Of a stretch of 64,000 nucleotides of DNA, positions 36,589-45,501 are shown piece after piece. Made by a program: the position numbers and the translations under genes. Location of the stretch: the NCBI GenBank assembly GCA_013177805.1, contig JABLXU010000015.1:50233-114232 (forward strand), written 5' to 3'. Below the pieces are notes generated by a model. That model was given only the letters and a program-made list of their open reading frames with translations, did no database searches and was not told the origin of the DNA. The DNA comes from Candidatus Omnitrophota bacterium. GTDB lineage: Bacteria > Hinthialibacterota > Hinthialibacteria > Hinthialibacterales > Hinthialibacteraceae. Numbering within the stretch: position 1 is the first letter of the stretch; the number at the start of each line of letters is the position of its first letter.

Positions 36589-37617
36589 ATGATCATCGGT
36601 ATTTTAGGATCCGGTTCGTGGGGAAGCGCGCTCTCGATCGTGCTCAGCGGCAAGGGGCACACGGTTTATCTCTGGTCCAACGATCCCCTGGAAGCGGAGA
36701 AGATCGCCAAAACCCGCCGTCTCGCGCACAAACTCCCCGGAGTGACCGTACCGCCGGAAGTGAAGGTCACCTCCGATTGGTCGTGTTTTATGCCTGAAGC
36801 GGAACTGCTGGTCGTGGCGGTGCCTTCCAAGCACATGCGCTCCTTGGCCCGGCTACTGGCCGGGGGGCTCCAAGGCAGGCCGAAATTGATCGTCAACGCC
36901 ACCAAAGGCCTGGAAGCCGGGACGTTGCTCACCATGAGTGAAGTCCTGGAAGAGGAAATCGCCGTCCACACCCCGAAAGCGGACCGCGGCGTCCTGGCGC
37001 TTTCCGGCCCCAGCCACGCCGAGGAAGTGGCCCTCCTCTTGCCCACCGCCATTGTGGCCGCGCATGCGGATGGGGCACTTGCCGCCGAGGCGCAGGATAT
37101 CTTCCAGACTCCCCGCTTCCGCGTCTACACCAACACCGACCGGAAAGGAGTGGAGATCGGCGCGGCGCTCAAGAACGTCCTGGCAGTGGCCGTGGGTATC
37201 TCCGACGGCTTGGGCTTCGGCGACAACGCCCGCGCCGCCTTGATCTCACGCGGCCTGTATGAACTGAGCCTCGCCGGCCGGGGACTGGGCGCGCGTCCCG
37301 AGACCTTCACCGGCCTCTCCGGCCTCGGCGATCTGGTGGTCACCTGTACCAGCCGCCACAGCCGCAACCGGAAATTCGGCGAGCTCATCGCTCAAGGGTA
37401 CAGCCCCGACGACGCGGAAGAAGAAATCGGCATGGTCGTCGAGGGCCGCACCACCGTCCAGGCCGTCCCCGCCCTCCAACAGCGCATCCACGCCGAACTC
37501 CCTATTTCCAACGAGGTTTACGCCATAGTCCTTGAGGGCAAGGATCCCCGCCACGCCGTCGAAAGCCTCATGCTGCGTGAACTTAAATCCGAAACCTGGC
37601 CGGGATCTTCCGGATGA
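36589..37617 (+). CDS. gpsA: Glycerol-3-phosphate dehydrogenase [NAD(P)+]
   Basis: 342 residues, making sn-glycerol-3-phosphate from dihydroxyacetone phosphate for phospholipids. The nucleotide-binding site is ILGSGSWGSALS (5-16). NATKGLE and LSGPSHAEEVA are family motifs. The catalytic Lys lies in GAALKNVLAVAVGISDGLGFGDNARAALISRG, and TGLSGLGDLVVTC completes the signature. An upstream in-frame ATG at 36544 is rejected because the Rossmann fold begins at 36589 with GGAAAG in front. Confidence 0.96.
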   Translation: MIIGILGSGSWGSALSIVLSGKGHTVYLWSNDPLEAEKIAKTRRLAHKLPGVTVPPEVKVTSDWSCFMPEAELLVVAVPSKHMRSLARLLAGGLQGRPKLIVNATKGLEAGTLLTMSEVLEEEIAVHTPKADRGVLALSGPSHAEEVALLLPTAIVAAHADGALAAEAQDIFQTPRFRVYTNTDRKGVEIGAALKNVLAVAVGISDGLGFGDNARAALISRGLYELSLAGRGLGARPETFTGLSGLGDLVVTCTSRHSRNRKFGELIAQGYSPDDAEEEIGMVVEGRTTVQAVPALQQRIHAELPISNEVYAIVLEGKDPRHAVESLMLRELKSETWPGSSG

Positions 37618-37740
37618 GGAAGGGCGGATGGTAATCGGATTCTTTGGAAGAGGTCCCGTGTATATTCCTCTCCCCAATCCTCTCCCGAGGGGAGAGCGAA
37701 AAGTCCGCGTTGCTGGTTATCCTCCTGCTCAATAACGAAA

Positions 37741-37768
37741 GGGACACGCCACAGCGTGCCCCTTTTTT
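37741..37768 (+). terminator. Terminator downstream of gpsA
   Basis: GGGACACGC (37741-37749) and GCGTGCCCC (37754-37762) form a 9-bp stem with one A-C mismatch and a CACA loop. Six T follow. A CTCTCCCGAGGGGAGAG hairpin of the dispersed repeat type lies just upstream (about 37680-37697). Confidence 0.8.
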
Positions 37769-37798
37769 ACATGGAGTTGGTCTTTCAACGTACCGGGT

Positions 37799-38581
37799 TC
37801 ACTTCCCCTCGGAGAAGTAGCATAATTCCGGCAGGAAACTGACGTTCATCCTCTCTTCGAGTCGCCGCGTCTGGCTCATGAGCTTTTTGATCAACGCGGA
37901 ACACTCCGGTCCCATCTGTTCCATGCATTTTTTGCTTTCCTCCAGGAATTGAGATAAATCCTGGGTCGGAATCACGACCGCGAACGCGGGGCAATCGGGG
38001 CCGAAGACCACCTGGGAAACCTGATACGCCATGCGGGATTTTTTGTTTTTGGCCAGGGCCGACAATTCCTTTAACACCGCCTCGGATTCGAACACGGTTT
38101 CCGGTTTGAGATAGTAGGTCATGATATACAAGTTATACGGCTTCGTGTAATCGGCCTGGAATAATGGATCATCCGGTTCATACGACAAATCGGGGCGGAC
38201 CATGAGAATCTCGGAAGCGGAGGACAGGAGGTTTTGACCGACATTGGTCATCACCTCCTTGAATTTCTCGGATCCCGCCACCTGCTCTATTTTCTGAACA
38301 GCTTCCATGCCTTTGTCCAGATCGGCGAAACTGTCGATCGGGATAACCGAGTAGAACGAAGACAAATGGCGGTAGACCAGGAACGAATAGGGGAAGCCGG
38401 CTTGCTTGAACAACGCGTAGGATTCCTGGCACGCCGCCATGTAAGCCTCCTCCTGGCCGACTTTCACATTGTCCTGCATCATTAGAAAGAGCTGCGGTTT
38501 CTTTTGTTCTTCCGCAAAAGAAATGAAGCCGGAAATCAAGACCAACGCGATGGCACCCAGGTACAACCATCTTGCTTTCAT
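37799..38581 (-). CDS. Secreted protein of unknown function
   Basis: 260 residues with a signal peptide (MKARWLYLGAIALVLISGF, cleavage near FAEE). The body alternates helices and strands: FLMMQDNVKVGQEEAYMAA and YRHLSSFYSVIPIDSFADLDKG early on, then YNLYIMTYYLKPETVFESEA and CPAFAVVIPTQDLSQFLEE. This recalls a pair of ferredoxin-like dimeric alpha-beta barrel units, but no family is certain. GGAGG stands before the ATG at 38581. Confidence 0.7.
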   Translation of the reverse strand: MKARWLYLGAIALVLISGFISFAEEQKKPQLFLMMQDNVKVGQEEAYMAACQESYALFKQAGFPYSFLVYRHLSSFYSVIPIDSFADLDKGMEAVQKIEQVAGSEKFKEVMTNVGQNLLSSASEILMVRPDLSYEPDDPLFQADYTKPYNLYIMTYYLKPETVFESEAVLKELSALAKNKKSRMAYQVSQVVFGPDCPAFAVVIPTQDLSQFLEESKKCMEQMGPECSALIKKLMSQTRRLEERMNVSFLPELCYFSEGK

Positions 38582-38728
38582 TGTACGCCTCCATAACCGT
38601 TTTATGGGATTTTCACGAGGGAGAAAACCGGGGTGGAATTGCGTCATCCTAAGTCGAATTGAAGCCTATGAACAGGGGATGCCGGGAACCTGCCTTGAAA
38701 AAAAGCGGAAAGGAAAAATGTCCAGAAT

Positions 38729-40747
38729 TTACGCCAGAGTTTCCCCGCCGGTTTCATCCCCGGCCTTGGGCAGTTTTTGACGGTCGAAGAAGTAGGGACT
38801 GTGGCTGAATTGCTTGCATATCAATTCCGGCGGAATCTCACGCAAAAACCGGGATGGCACCCGTTTGACCCGCTTGCCGAACTTGTTGCGCTCCTGGGTG
38901 AGGCTCAGGGTAAGATGCCGCTGGGCGCGGGTCATGCCCACGTAGCATAGACGGCGCTCTTCGTCCACGTTCATGGCGTCTTTCATGGAGCGGCTGTGGG
39001 GCAGCAGGTCTTCTTCCATCCCGCATAGGAACACGTAAGGGAACTCCAATCCCTTGGCGCTATGCAAAGTGACCAGCATCACCGCGTCGGAAGGCTGTTG
39101 CTTGGGATGGCCGTTGCGTTCGGACTCGTCCCCCAGGGAAATGGAGTCGATAAAATCCCGCAGCCGCCCGGCGGGATTCTGCTCGGCATAGGCCGCCGCG
39201 GCCGAGGCCAATTCTTCCACGATGCTGATCTTGTTCTGGAGGGTGATGGGGTCCTCAATGGTGCGTTGCAACTCCTCCCGGTAGCCGGAACGGTCCAACA
39301 CCAGCCGGACGGTCTGGACCAGCGGAGCGCTTTGGCAGTATTGGTGCAATTCGCCGATCATCTCCACCAGCGCGTGGATGCCCTCGCGCGCCGCCTTGGA
39401 GAGCGAGGAATCCCGCCGTGCCTGCCGCAACGCCTCGAACACGCTGATTCCCTGGTTCTGTGCCTGTCCGCTCAGGTACACGATGGTGTGGTCGCCGATG
39501 CCCCGGCGCGGATAATTGACGATCCGCAGCAAACTGAGGTCGTCATGGGGATTCTGGATCACGCGCAGGTAAGCGGCCAGATCTTTGATCTCCTTGCGTT
39601 CGAAGAACTCATATCCGCCCACCACCTGGTAGGGAATCCGGCACACCCGGAAGGTACTCTCCAGGGCGCGGGACTGCACGTTGCTGCGGTACAAAACGGC
39701 AAAACTCGACCATGGAGCCTGGGTCCGCTCCCGGATGGTTTGGATGCGCCAGGCGATGGTCTTGGCTTCATCGTTTTCGTCCTTGGCCAGAAAGGCATCT
39801 ATGTTGCGCCCCCGGCCGCGCCGGGTCCATAGCCGTTTGTCTTGGCGCTTGGAATTGTTTTTGATTACGTGATAAGCGGCGTCAAGAATCACCTGGGTGG
39901 AGCGGTAGTTCTGCTCCAGTTTCACCACCACGGCCTCCGGGTAATCCTGAGTGAAGCTCAGGATGTTGCGCACCTCGGCCCCCCGCCAACCGTAAATGCT
40001 TTGGTCGTCATCACCCACTACGCACAAGTTCTTATGCCGCGCGGCGAGCCGCGAGATGAATTGGTACTGGCCGTGGTTCGTGTCCTGGTACTCATCCACC
40101 AGGATGTATCGGTATTGTTCCTGGCAGGCATGGAGAATCGGGGGATGTTCCCGGAACAGACGGATGGGCAGCAGGATCAAGTCGTCGAAATCGACCGCCT
40201 GGCAGGCGCGCAACTGCCGCTGGTAACTCTCGAACACATCGCCGAACACGAGATCGTACTTGTCGTTGAAGAGGGGATACTCCCGCGGGCCGTCCGCCAA
40301 CGTGTTTTTGTAATGGCTAATGCGGGCCAACAGGATACCCGCGTCAAATTTCTCCCGCTTTTGCGGATGCTCTCGGATCAGGGTCCTCACAAGGGCCAGC
40401 TGGTCCCCTTCGTTGTAGATGGTGAAATCGCGCCGGTAGCCCAGGGCCGGGCTGTGTTGGCGCAGAATCCGCAGACCCAGGGAATGGAACGTCCCCAGGG
40501 TCACGTCCCGGGCCGCGGGGCCGATCTGCTTTTGGATCCGCTGGCGCATTTCATCGGCCGCCTTGTTGGTAAAAGTGACACCCAGGATCCGCGCGGGATC
40601 CACCTTCTTCTCGTGGATCAGCCAGGCGATGCGGAAGGTGATCACCCGGGTCTTGCCGCTGCCCGCGCCGGCCAGGACCAGCAGTGGGCCGTCTCCATGC
40701 GTCACCGCCACAAGTTGTTGGGGATTCAATTCCTTGGCGAAATTCAA
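38729..40747 (-). CDS. UvrD/Rep-family DNA helicase
   Basis: 672 residues, Rep/PcrA-like superfamily 1A helicase for repair or replication restart. Motif I LAGAGSGKTR, II VDEYQDTN, III VVGDDDQSIYGWRGA, IV LEQNYRST, V VTLHSAKGLEFPYVFL and VI YVGMTRAQRHL are all intact. The length is closer to Rep than to PcrA/UvrD. A TTG at 40747 is the likely start (LNPQQ follows ten residues in), with GGAG eight bases upstream. It diverges from umuD; no SOS box was seen next to its own start. Confidence 0.93.
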   Translation of the reverse strand: MNFAKELNPQQLVAVTHGDGPLLVLAGAGSGKTRVITFRIAWLIHEKKVDPARILGVTFTNKAADEMRQRIQKQIGPAARDVTLGTFHSLGLRILRQHSPALGYRRDFTIYNEGDQLALVRTLIREHPQKREKFDAGILLARISHYKNTLADGPREYPLFNDKYDLVFGDVFESYQRQLRACQAVDFDDLILLPIRLFREHPPILHACQEQYRYILVDEYQDTNHGQYQFISRLAARHKNLCVVGDDDQSIYGWRGAEVRNILSFTQDYPEAVVVKLEQNYRSTQVILDAAYHVIKNNSKRQDKRLWTRRGRGRNIDAFLAKDENDEAKTIAWRIQTIRERTQAPWSSFAVLYRSNVQSRALESTFRVCRIPYQVVGGYEFFERKEIKDLAAYLRVIQNPHDDLSLLRIVNYPRRGIGDHTIVYLSGQAQNQGISVFEALRQARRDSSLSKAAREGIHALVEMIGELHQYCQSAPLVQTVRLVLDRSGYREELQRTIEDPITLQNKISIVEELASAAAAYAEQNPAGRLRDFIDSISLGDESERNGHPKQQPSDAVMLVTLHSAKGLEFPYVFLCGMEEDLLPHSRSMKDAMNVDEERRLCYVGMTRAQRHLTLSLTQERNKFGKRVKRVPSRFLREIPPELICKQFSHSPYFFDRQKLPKAGDETGGETLA

Positions 40748-40977
40748 AGGACTCCGTCCTGTTTCCTGTATGGGATGTCATCGTTATAGGGGAGGGGAGA
40801 TTACCCCGCAGAGGAATGAGGATGGTAGCACGAATCGGCGGATTTACGAAACCCGGCGGCAGGGCGCGCGCGGGAGAGGGATCCTCGATGCGGAAAGCGG
40901 TTGTGGCTGTAGATCGTCCTGAAAAAATCCCCCTGAAAATTTTCCCCCTTTTTTTCTCCTCCTCGCGTGTTTTTTTC

Positions 40978-41006
40978 TTGACATTCTTTCTCCTCCCGGG
41001 TATACT
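40978..41006 (+). promoter_or_regulatory. Sigma-70 promoter of umuD
   Basis: TTGACA (40978-40983), 17-base spacer, TATACT (41001-41006). It is one of the two best promoter matches in the window. Transcription should start near 41013, inside the LexA-type palindrome. This argues against the ATG at 41023 and for the ATG at 41074 as the umuD start. Confidence 0.85.
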
Positions 41007-41020
41007 GAACATTTGTTCAG
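41005..41020. promoter_or_regulatory. LexA (SOS) operator, GAAC-N4-GTTC type
   Basis: The 16-bp perfect-arm palindrome CTGAACATTTGTTCAG matches the GAAC-N4-GTTC core recognised by LexA of Bacillus and many non-proteobacterial phyla, not the proteobacterial CTGT-N8-ACAG. It overlaps the -10 box and start site of the umuD promoter, so a bound repressor would block transcription until DNA damage. Confidence 0.85.
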
Positions 41021-41073
41021 TCATGGAATGCTTTGGTGAAACTTGGGTGAAGCCTTGGAGAGAGCAGGCGGCA

Positions 41074-41511
41074 ATGCGGCGAATTGCGCGGATCACCGGG
41101 ATTTACGCCCTCGACGGGCGGACGGGAGAGCGTGTTCCCCTCGTCCAGTCGTTTGTGCCTGCCGGGTTTCCCTCGCCCGCCGACGACTACGTCGAAAAAG
41201 ACCTGGACCTCAACGAATACCTGGTGGGCAACCCGGCGGCCACCTTTTTTGTCCGGGTGGCGGGCGATTCGATGATTGACGCGGGCATCCACCACGGCGA
41301 CATCCTCATCGTGGACCGCTCGCTGGACGCGGAACCAGGGCGGGTGGTGATCGCGGTGGTGGAAGGCGAGATGCTGGTCAAGCGCCTCCGACGCCTCCGG
41401 GGCCGCCTGGCCTTGTTGTCTGAAAACGAAAATTACCCGCCCGTGGAAATCCGCGAGGGCGTGGAACTGGCCGTTTGGGGAGTGGTCACTTATGTCATCC
41501 ACCCGTTGTAG
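41074..41511 (+). CDS. umuD: UmuD-like SOS mutagenesis protein, self-cleaving
   Basis: 145 residues. The LexA/UmuD peptidase fold is complete: cleavage site A30-G31 (FVPAGFPSP), nucleophile S66 in GDSMIDAGIHHGDILIVDR, and base K103 in GEMLVKRL. The spacings (36 and 37 residues) equal those of E. coli UmuD, where cleavage is at Cys-Gly instead. RecA-stimulated self-cleavage yields UmuD', the partner of UmuC in the translesion polymerase Pol V. There is no DNA-binding domain, so it is not LexA. The next gene is umuC, 277 bases away across a repeat-rich gap. Confidence 0.92.
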   Translation: MRRIARITGIYALDGRTGERVPLVQSFVPAGFPSPADDYVEKDLDLNEYLVGNPAATFFVRVAGDSMIDAGIHHGDILIVDRSLDAEPGRVVIAVVEGEMLVKRLRRLRGRLALLSENENYPPVEIREGVELAVWGVVTYVIHPL

Positions 41512-41539
41512 TTTCGATATCATTCCGCCAAGAAAAGGA

Positions 41540-41745
41540 TGCCATCCCCGCGAAAGCGGGGAACCCGGAGACGGCGGGATTATTTCCCCAACCGGAGGAG
41601 AAAAACGTATTTTGGATCACCTCTGCGGCTTCCATCCCCGCCGGAGTTGGATGGGGGTTCAACCCCTCCGGGGTTGGGATTGATTCTTTACGAAACCGTA
41701 GGCTGGCGCCTACGGCTATTCACATGGGATCCCTTCGGGATCCGG
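41540..41745. repeat. Cluster of four perfect short hairpins between umuD and umuC
   Basis: Within about 200 bases: CCCCGC/GCGGGG with GAAA loop (41546-41561), AACCCC/GGGGTT (41661-41675), CCGTAGGC/GCCTACGG with TGGC loop (41696-41715), and GGATCCC/GGGATCC (41727-41743). None has a T-tract. They resemble REP-like intergenic repeats that spread in genomes, and they part an otherwise expected umuDC operon. Confidence 0.75.
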
Positions 41746-41788
41746 GCCAGGCGGCCGACATATCAAGGCAACCCTGGACGCGTGCCTC

Positions 41789-43171
41789 ATGACGCTGGAT
41801 CGAAACAAATCGCTTCCTTTTTCCTCCGCCGGCCCGCGCCGCGCCGTCCGCCCGGCCCTCGCCCTGGTGGATTGCAACAACTTCTACGTCTCGTGTGAGC
41901 GTGTCTTCCAGCCGGCGTTGGAAAACCGCCCGGTGGTGGTGCTTTCCAACAACGACGGCTGCCTCATCGCCCGCTCCAACGAGGCCAAGGCCCTGGGCCT
42001 CCAAATGGGTGACCCGTTTTTCAAGGTCCAGGATTTTCTGCGCCGCGCCGGGGTGCAGTACCGCTCGTCCAATTACGCCCTCTACGGCGGCCTCTCCCAG
42101 CGGGTAATGGCCACGCTGGCGCGGTTTTCGCCGGAACTGGAGGTGTACTCCATCGACGAGGCCTTTCTCAACCTCACGGGCGTGGTTCAACAGCCGCCGG
42201 ACGAGGCCGGGGCGCTCGAAGCCTACGCCCGCCGCATCCGCGCGGCCGTGAAACAATGGACCGGGATTCCCGTTTCCATCGGCATCGCCGAGACCAAGAC
42301 CCTGGCCAAGATCGCCAACCGGGTGGCCAAAAAATCCAAGGACAAACAAGGCGTTTTCAACCTGCGCGACGCCCCCGGCCGTGAGGCCATCCTGGCGGCG
42401 GTGGCCGTCGAAGACGTGTGGGGCATCGGGCCCCGCTACGCCTGGCGGCTCCGGGCGCGCGGCGTCACCAACGCCCTCGAACTGCGCGAGGCGGACGAAC
42501 GCTGGATTCAACACGAGATGGGTATGGGCATCGTCGGCGTGCGCCTGGTGCTGGAATTGCGCGGCATTCCCTGCCTGCCTCTCGACCTGTGCCCGGCCCC
42601 GAAAAAGGAAATCGCCTGCTCGCGCTCGTTCGGCGAGCCCATCACCGCCCTGGACGATCTGCGCGAGGCCACCGCGGCCTACGTCAGCCGGGCGGCTGAA
42701 AAGGCCCGGCGGCAGAACTCGCTGGTCCAAACCATGGTCCTCTACCTGATGACCAATCCGTTCAAGAACGAGCGCCAATACTTCAACTCGGCCGTGATCC
42801 ACTTCGCCGTGCCTACCGCCAGCACGCCGGAAATGATCCGTGCCTCCCGCCACGCCCTGGAGGCCATCTACCGCCCCGGCTTCCGCTACAAGAAGACCGG
42901 CGTGGTCCTTACCGGACTGCTGCCCGGCGGTTTCTACCAGCCGGATCTCTTCGAGGCGGGAAACGGGCGCGAGCGCCAGACGCGCCTCATGCGGGTCATC
43001 GACCGCGTCAACGCCCGCCTGGGCGCCGGCACGCTCCGCTACGCCGCCACCGGCATCCACTCCCGCCCCTGGCACATGCGCCGCCAACACACCTCCCCCG
43101 CGTTCATCACCTCCTGGAACGAACTCGCCGAAGTCCGCGCCGATCCCCGCGACTATGAGGAAGGCGGATGA
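41789..43171 (+). CDS. umuC: UmuC, Y-family translesion DNA polymerase (Pol V catalytic subunit)
   Basis: 460 residues. Palm and finger motifs are intact: [15 protein letters not shown] (about 26-40), [32 protein letters not shown] (about 119-131; catalytic DE) and [19 protein letters not shown]. The C-terminal little-finger and UmuC extension ([11 protein letters not shown] to the end) distinguishes it from DinB. It copies across lesions with UmuD'. The N-terminus carries about 25 extra residues and a weak ribosome site, so a later start is possible. It is presumably induced from the umuD promoter, though the hairpins in between could reduce this. Confidence 0.94.
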   Translation: MTLDRNKSLPFSSAGPRRAVRPALALVDCNNFYVSCERVFQPALENRPVVVLSNNDGCLIARSNEAKALGLQMGDPFFKVQDFLRRAGVQYRSSNYALYGGLSQRVMATLARFSPELEVYSIDEAFLNLTGVVQQPPDEAGALEAYARRIRAAVKQWTGIPVSIGIAETKTLAKIANRVAKKSKDKQGVFNLRDAPGREAILAAVAVEDVWGIGPRYAWRLRARGVTNALELREADERWIQHEMGMGIVGVRLVLELRGIPCLPLDLCPAPKKEIACSRSFGEPITALDDLREATAAYVSRAAEKARRQNSLVQTMVLYLMTNPFKNERQYFNSAVIHFAVPTASTPEMIRASRHALEAIYRPGFRYKKTGVVLTGLLPGGFYQPDLFEAGNGRERQTRLMRVIDRVNARLGAGTLRYAATGIHSRPWHMRRQHTSPAFITSWNELAEVRADPRDYEEGG

Positions 43172-43309
43172 GGGATATTGTGGTGCGGGCATCTGGCCTG
43201 CATCATTCCTTCCCCCCCGCGAAGGTAGGATGGGTCAGAAAAGCGGAATCCATCACAACCATCTGCGTTACACAATTCCCTCTCCCTCTAGGAGAATGCC
43301 GGGCGGCAG

Positions 43310-43416
43310 GAATCCAGCGCCCCTTTCAAGGGGCCGCCGAATAGCAGCCCAGGGTTTCAACCCTGGGCGTATGAATCCTGGGCAGAAGACTTTAGAACCA
43401 GGGGTAAAACCCCTGG
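43310..43416. repeat. Dispersed hairpin repeats after umuC
   Basis: Three stem-loops stand in a row: CCCC-TTTCAA-GGGG (43320-43333), CCCAGGG-TTTCAA-CCCTGGG (43348-43367) and CCAGGGG-TAAAA-CCCCTGG (43398-43416). The middle one recurs almost identically near 45342-45361. The array fills the gap between the convergent umuC and ASPIC/UnbV genes. Confidence 0.75.
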
Positions 43417-43422
43417 CAAAGC

Positions 43423-45135
43423 TCACTTCCCGGATCCATCGGCATATCCCACTTCCCCGCTGTTTTTCCTCATGATCACCCGGCGGTTGATTGGGATATC
43501 CTTGAACTCTTTTTGCGATCCATCCGGCCAGCGGATCTGGATGCTTTTGATGTGTTGATCTTTCCCCAGGCCGAAATGCAGCGCGGCGCTGCTTTGCGAC
43601 AAGAAACTGGCGCTGGAATAGAGTTCCACGATCTGGGACCGGGATTCGCCGTTCACCTGGACACGCGCGCCGTATGCCGGCATGCCCCGCTCGTCCTGGA
43701 CACACACTTCGAGCCAGTTGCCGCTGGGACTCTGGTTCTCGAAGAACAGAGGCGTGGAATCCAGATTGTTGATGATAATGTCCAGGTCGCCGTCGCGGTC
43801 GAAATCGGCGGCGGCGCAGCCCCGCGACACGCTCTTCCGGGATGAGACCGGGCCATAGTGTTCAGACACATTTTTGAACCGGCCTTTCCCTTGGTTATAG
43901 AATAATAAGTTGTATTGGGCGTAGCCTATAAATAGATCCAGAAGTTGATCGGTGATGGGATACACATGACCGGTGGAGATGAACATATCATCCCACGAGT
44001 CGTTGTTGAAATCCTCCAGCAACAAGCCGAAACTGACATACGGCCGCGTCCCCTGGGCGATGCCGGACACGAATGAGGCGTCGGTAAACTGCAAGCGCCC
44101 GTCGTTGCGGTACAAAATATTGTACTCGTCCTGGTAATTGGCCACGGCGATGTCCAGGTCGAGATCCCCGTCCACATCCCGGACCGCCGCGCCCATCCCC
44201 CCTTGCTCTTCGCCGTTTTCGTCCAACCCGGCGTTAGCCAACAGCGCGATATCCTCAAAATAACCCTTTCCGTCATTCTCGAACAGGTGATTGGCGGTGG
44301 TGTCGTTGGCAACATAGATGTCGAGATCACCGTCGTCGTCCAGGTCGGTAAACAGAACCGTAAAACCCCGGCCGGGCGGGCACGATTGGATGCCCCGCGC
44401 TTTCGAAACATCCACAAATCGGCCGTGCCCGTCATTCAAGAACAAATTGTCATCCGCCGGTTCGAAGGAGGAGGGGCCGATGAACGCTAAATGCCCATGA
44501 AACGGGGCTAGTTTGCCCTTTTTTTCCGCGATTTCGGGCGAGAAGATCGCGTAGTTCGCTACGTACAGGTCCAGAAATCCGTCCCCGTTGATGTCCGCGA
44601 AAGCCGCCCCGGTGCTCCACCCCGTGTTCTGTGCGCCTCCCGCGTCCGGAACCGCGGCAAAATGCCCCTGGCCATCGTTGATGTACAACTGGTTGGGTCC
44701 GTAGTTGGTCAGATAGCAATCCAGGTCGCCGTCGTTATCTACATCGGCGAAATACGCCCCTGTGCCGAATCCCGTATCCCCCAGCCCGCTGGCGTCCGTG
44801 CCGTCCTGGAACGTGCCGTCGCCCTGGTTCATGAATAACTGGTTGCGCGGCTGCGGATCCGGACCTTCGCCTTGCAGCGGCGCGCCGTTGACAAGGTAAA
44901 TGTCATCCCACCCGTCGCCATTGACATCGGCCACTGCGACCCCCGCCCCCTTGGCCTCCACGATGTATTCTTTTTCCAACGATCCATTCCGCTGCAAAAA
45001 ATCGATCCCCCGCTCCTTGGCGTTCTCCACGAAATAAAACTGTGGAAATGCGGCGGGAGATGGCCATAACGCGATGAGGACGGTTACGGGAAGTGTATAA
45101 ATCATCCGGGGATGACGGCCGCTTAGCCTCGACAC
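43423..45135 (-). CDS. Secreted FG-GAP/VCBS repeat protein with C-terminal ASPIC/UnbV domain
   Basis: 570 residues from a GTG at 45135, chosen because GGAGG lies seven bases upstream and the resulting N-terminus is a proper signal peptide (SRLSGRHPRMIYTLPVTVLI). Calcium-binding blades DVNGDGWDDIYL, DVDNDGDLDCYL, DINGDGFLDLYV, DLDDDGDLDIYV, DVDGDLDLDIAV, DFNNDSWDDMFI and DFDRDGDLDIII form an integrin-like propeller. The tail IQIRWPDGSQKEFKDIP is the ASPIC/UnbV domain found in CRTAC1-like proteins. A role in adhesion or substrate binding outside the cell is inferred. The TPR gene lies upstream on the same strand. Confidence 0.9.
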   Translation of the reverse strand: MSRLSGRHPRMIYTLPVTVLIALWPSPAAFPQFYFVENAKERGIDFLQRNGSLEKEYIVEAKGAGVAVADVNGDGWDDIYLVNGAPLQGEGPDPQPRNQLFMNQGDGTFQDGTDASGLGDTGFGTGAYFADVDNDGDLDCYLTNYGPNQLYINDGQGHFAAVPDAGGAQNTGWSTGAAFADINGDGFLDLYVANYAIFSPEIAEKKGKLAPFHGHLAFIGPSSFEPADDNLFLNDGHGRFVDVSKARGIQSCPPGRGFTVLFTDLDDDGDLDIYVANDTTANHLFENDGKGYFEDIALLANAGLDENGEEQGGMGAAVRDVDGDLDLDIAVANYQDEYNILYRNDGRLQFTDASFVSGIAQGTRPYVSFGLLLEDFNNDSWDDMFISTGHVYPITDQLLDLFIGYAQYNLLFYNQGKGRFKNVSEHYGPVSSRKSVSRGCAAADFDRDGDLDIIINNLDSTPLFFENQSPSGNWLEVCVQDERGMPAYGARVQVNGESRSQIVELYSSASFLSQSSAALHFGLGKDQHIKSIQIRWPDGSQKEFKDIPINRRVIMRKNSGEVGYADGSGK

Positions 45136-45312
45136 GAATTGCCTCCGTGATAAATGATGGATTTCCCTCACTGATGTCCAAAGTTGATTCTCTGGGCTGG
45201 TTTCTTTCGCGCCGGTGGCGCTTGAAAATGCTTTGCCAATTTGAAAAGAAAATGTCACAATTAAAATCGGATTGGAATTTCCTATAATTCGGAATTCGAA
45301 TGAGTATTTCGA

Positions 45313-45361
45313 GTCCCCTTCAGGGGACGACTTTTAAGCAACCCTGGGTTTCAACCCTGGG
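45313..45361. repeat. Dispersed hairpin repeat, second copy
   Basis: GTCCCC-TTCA-GGGGAC (45313-45328) is followed by CCCTGGG-TTTCAA-CCCTGGG (about 45342-45361). The second element equals the repeat at 43348-43367 except for one base that turns the inverted repeat into a direct one. It lies between the ASPIC/UnbV and TPR genes, a 366-base gap with no gene. Confidence 0.7.
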
Positions 45362-45501
45362 CAAAATCCGGTGCTTCATCGTTTCCTGGGGGGCACGTGG
45401 CGGCGTGCCCCTGCTTTCCCAGGCTGGAGGCGCGTGATACAGAATTCCTCCTGCTATCACGGGCTGGATACCCGGGCCACCTTATCCTCCCTGATCTCTC
45501 C

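Noticed and set aside
40684..41073. Upstream extension of umuD
   Set aside because: It runs through the promoter, the LexA operator and the divergent helicase start; transcription begins near 41013.
41074..41511. Calling this gene lexA
   Set aside because: The protein is too short and has no helix-turn-helix domain; only the peptidase half is present, and umuC follows.
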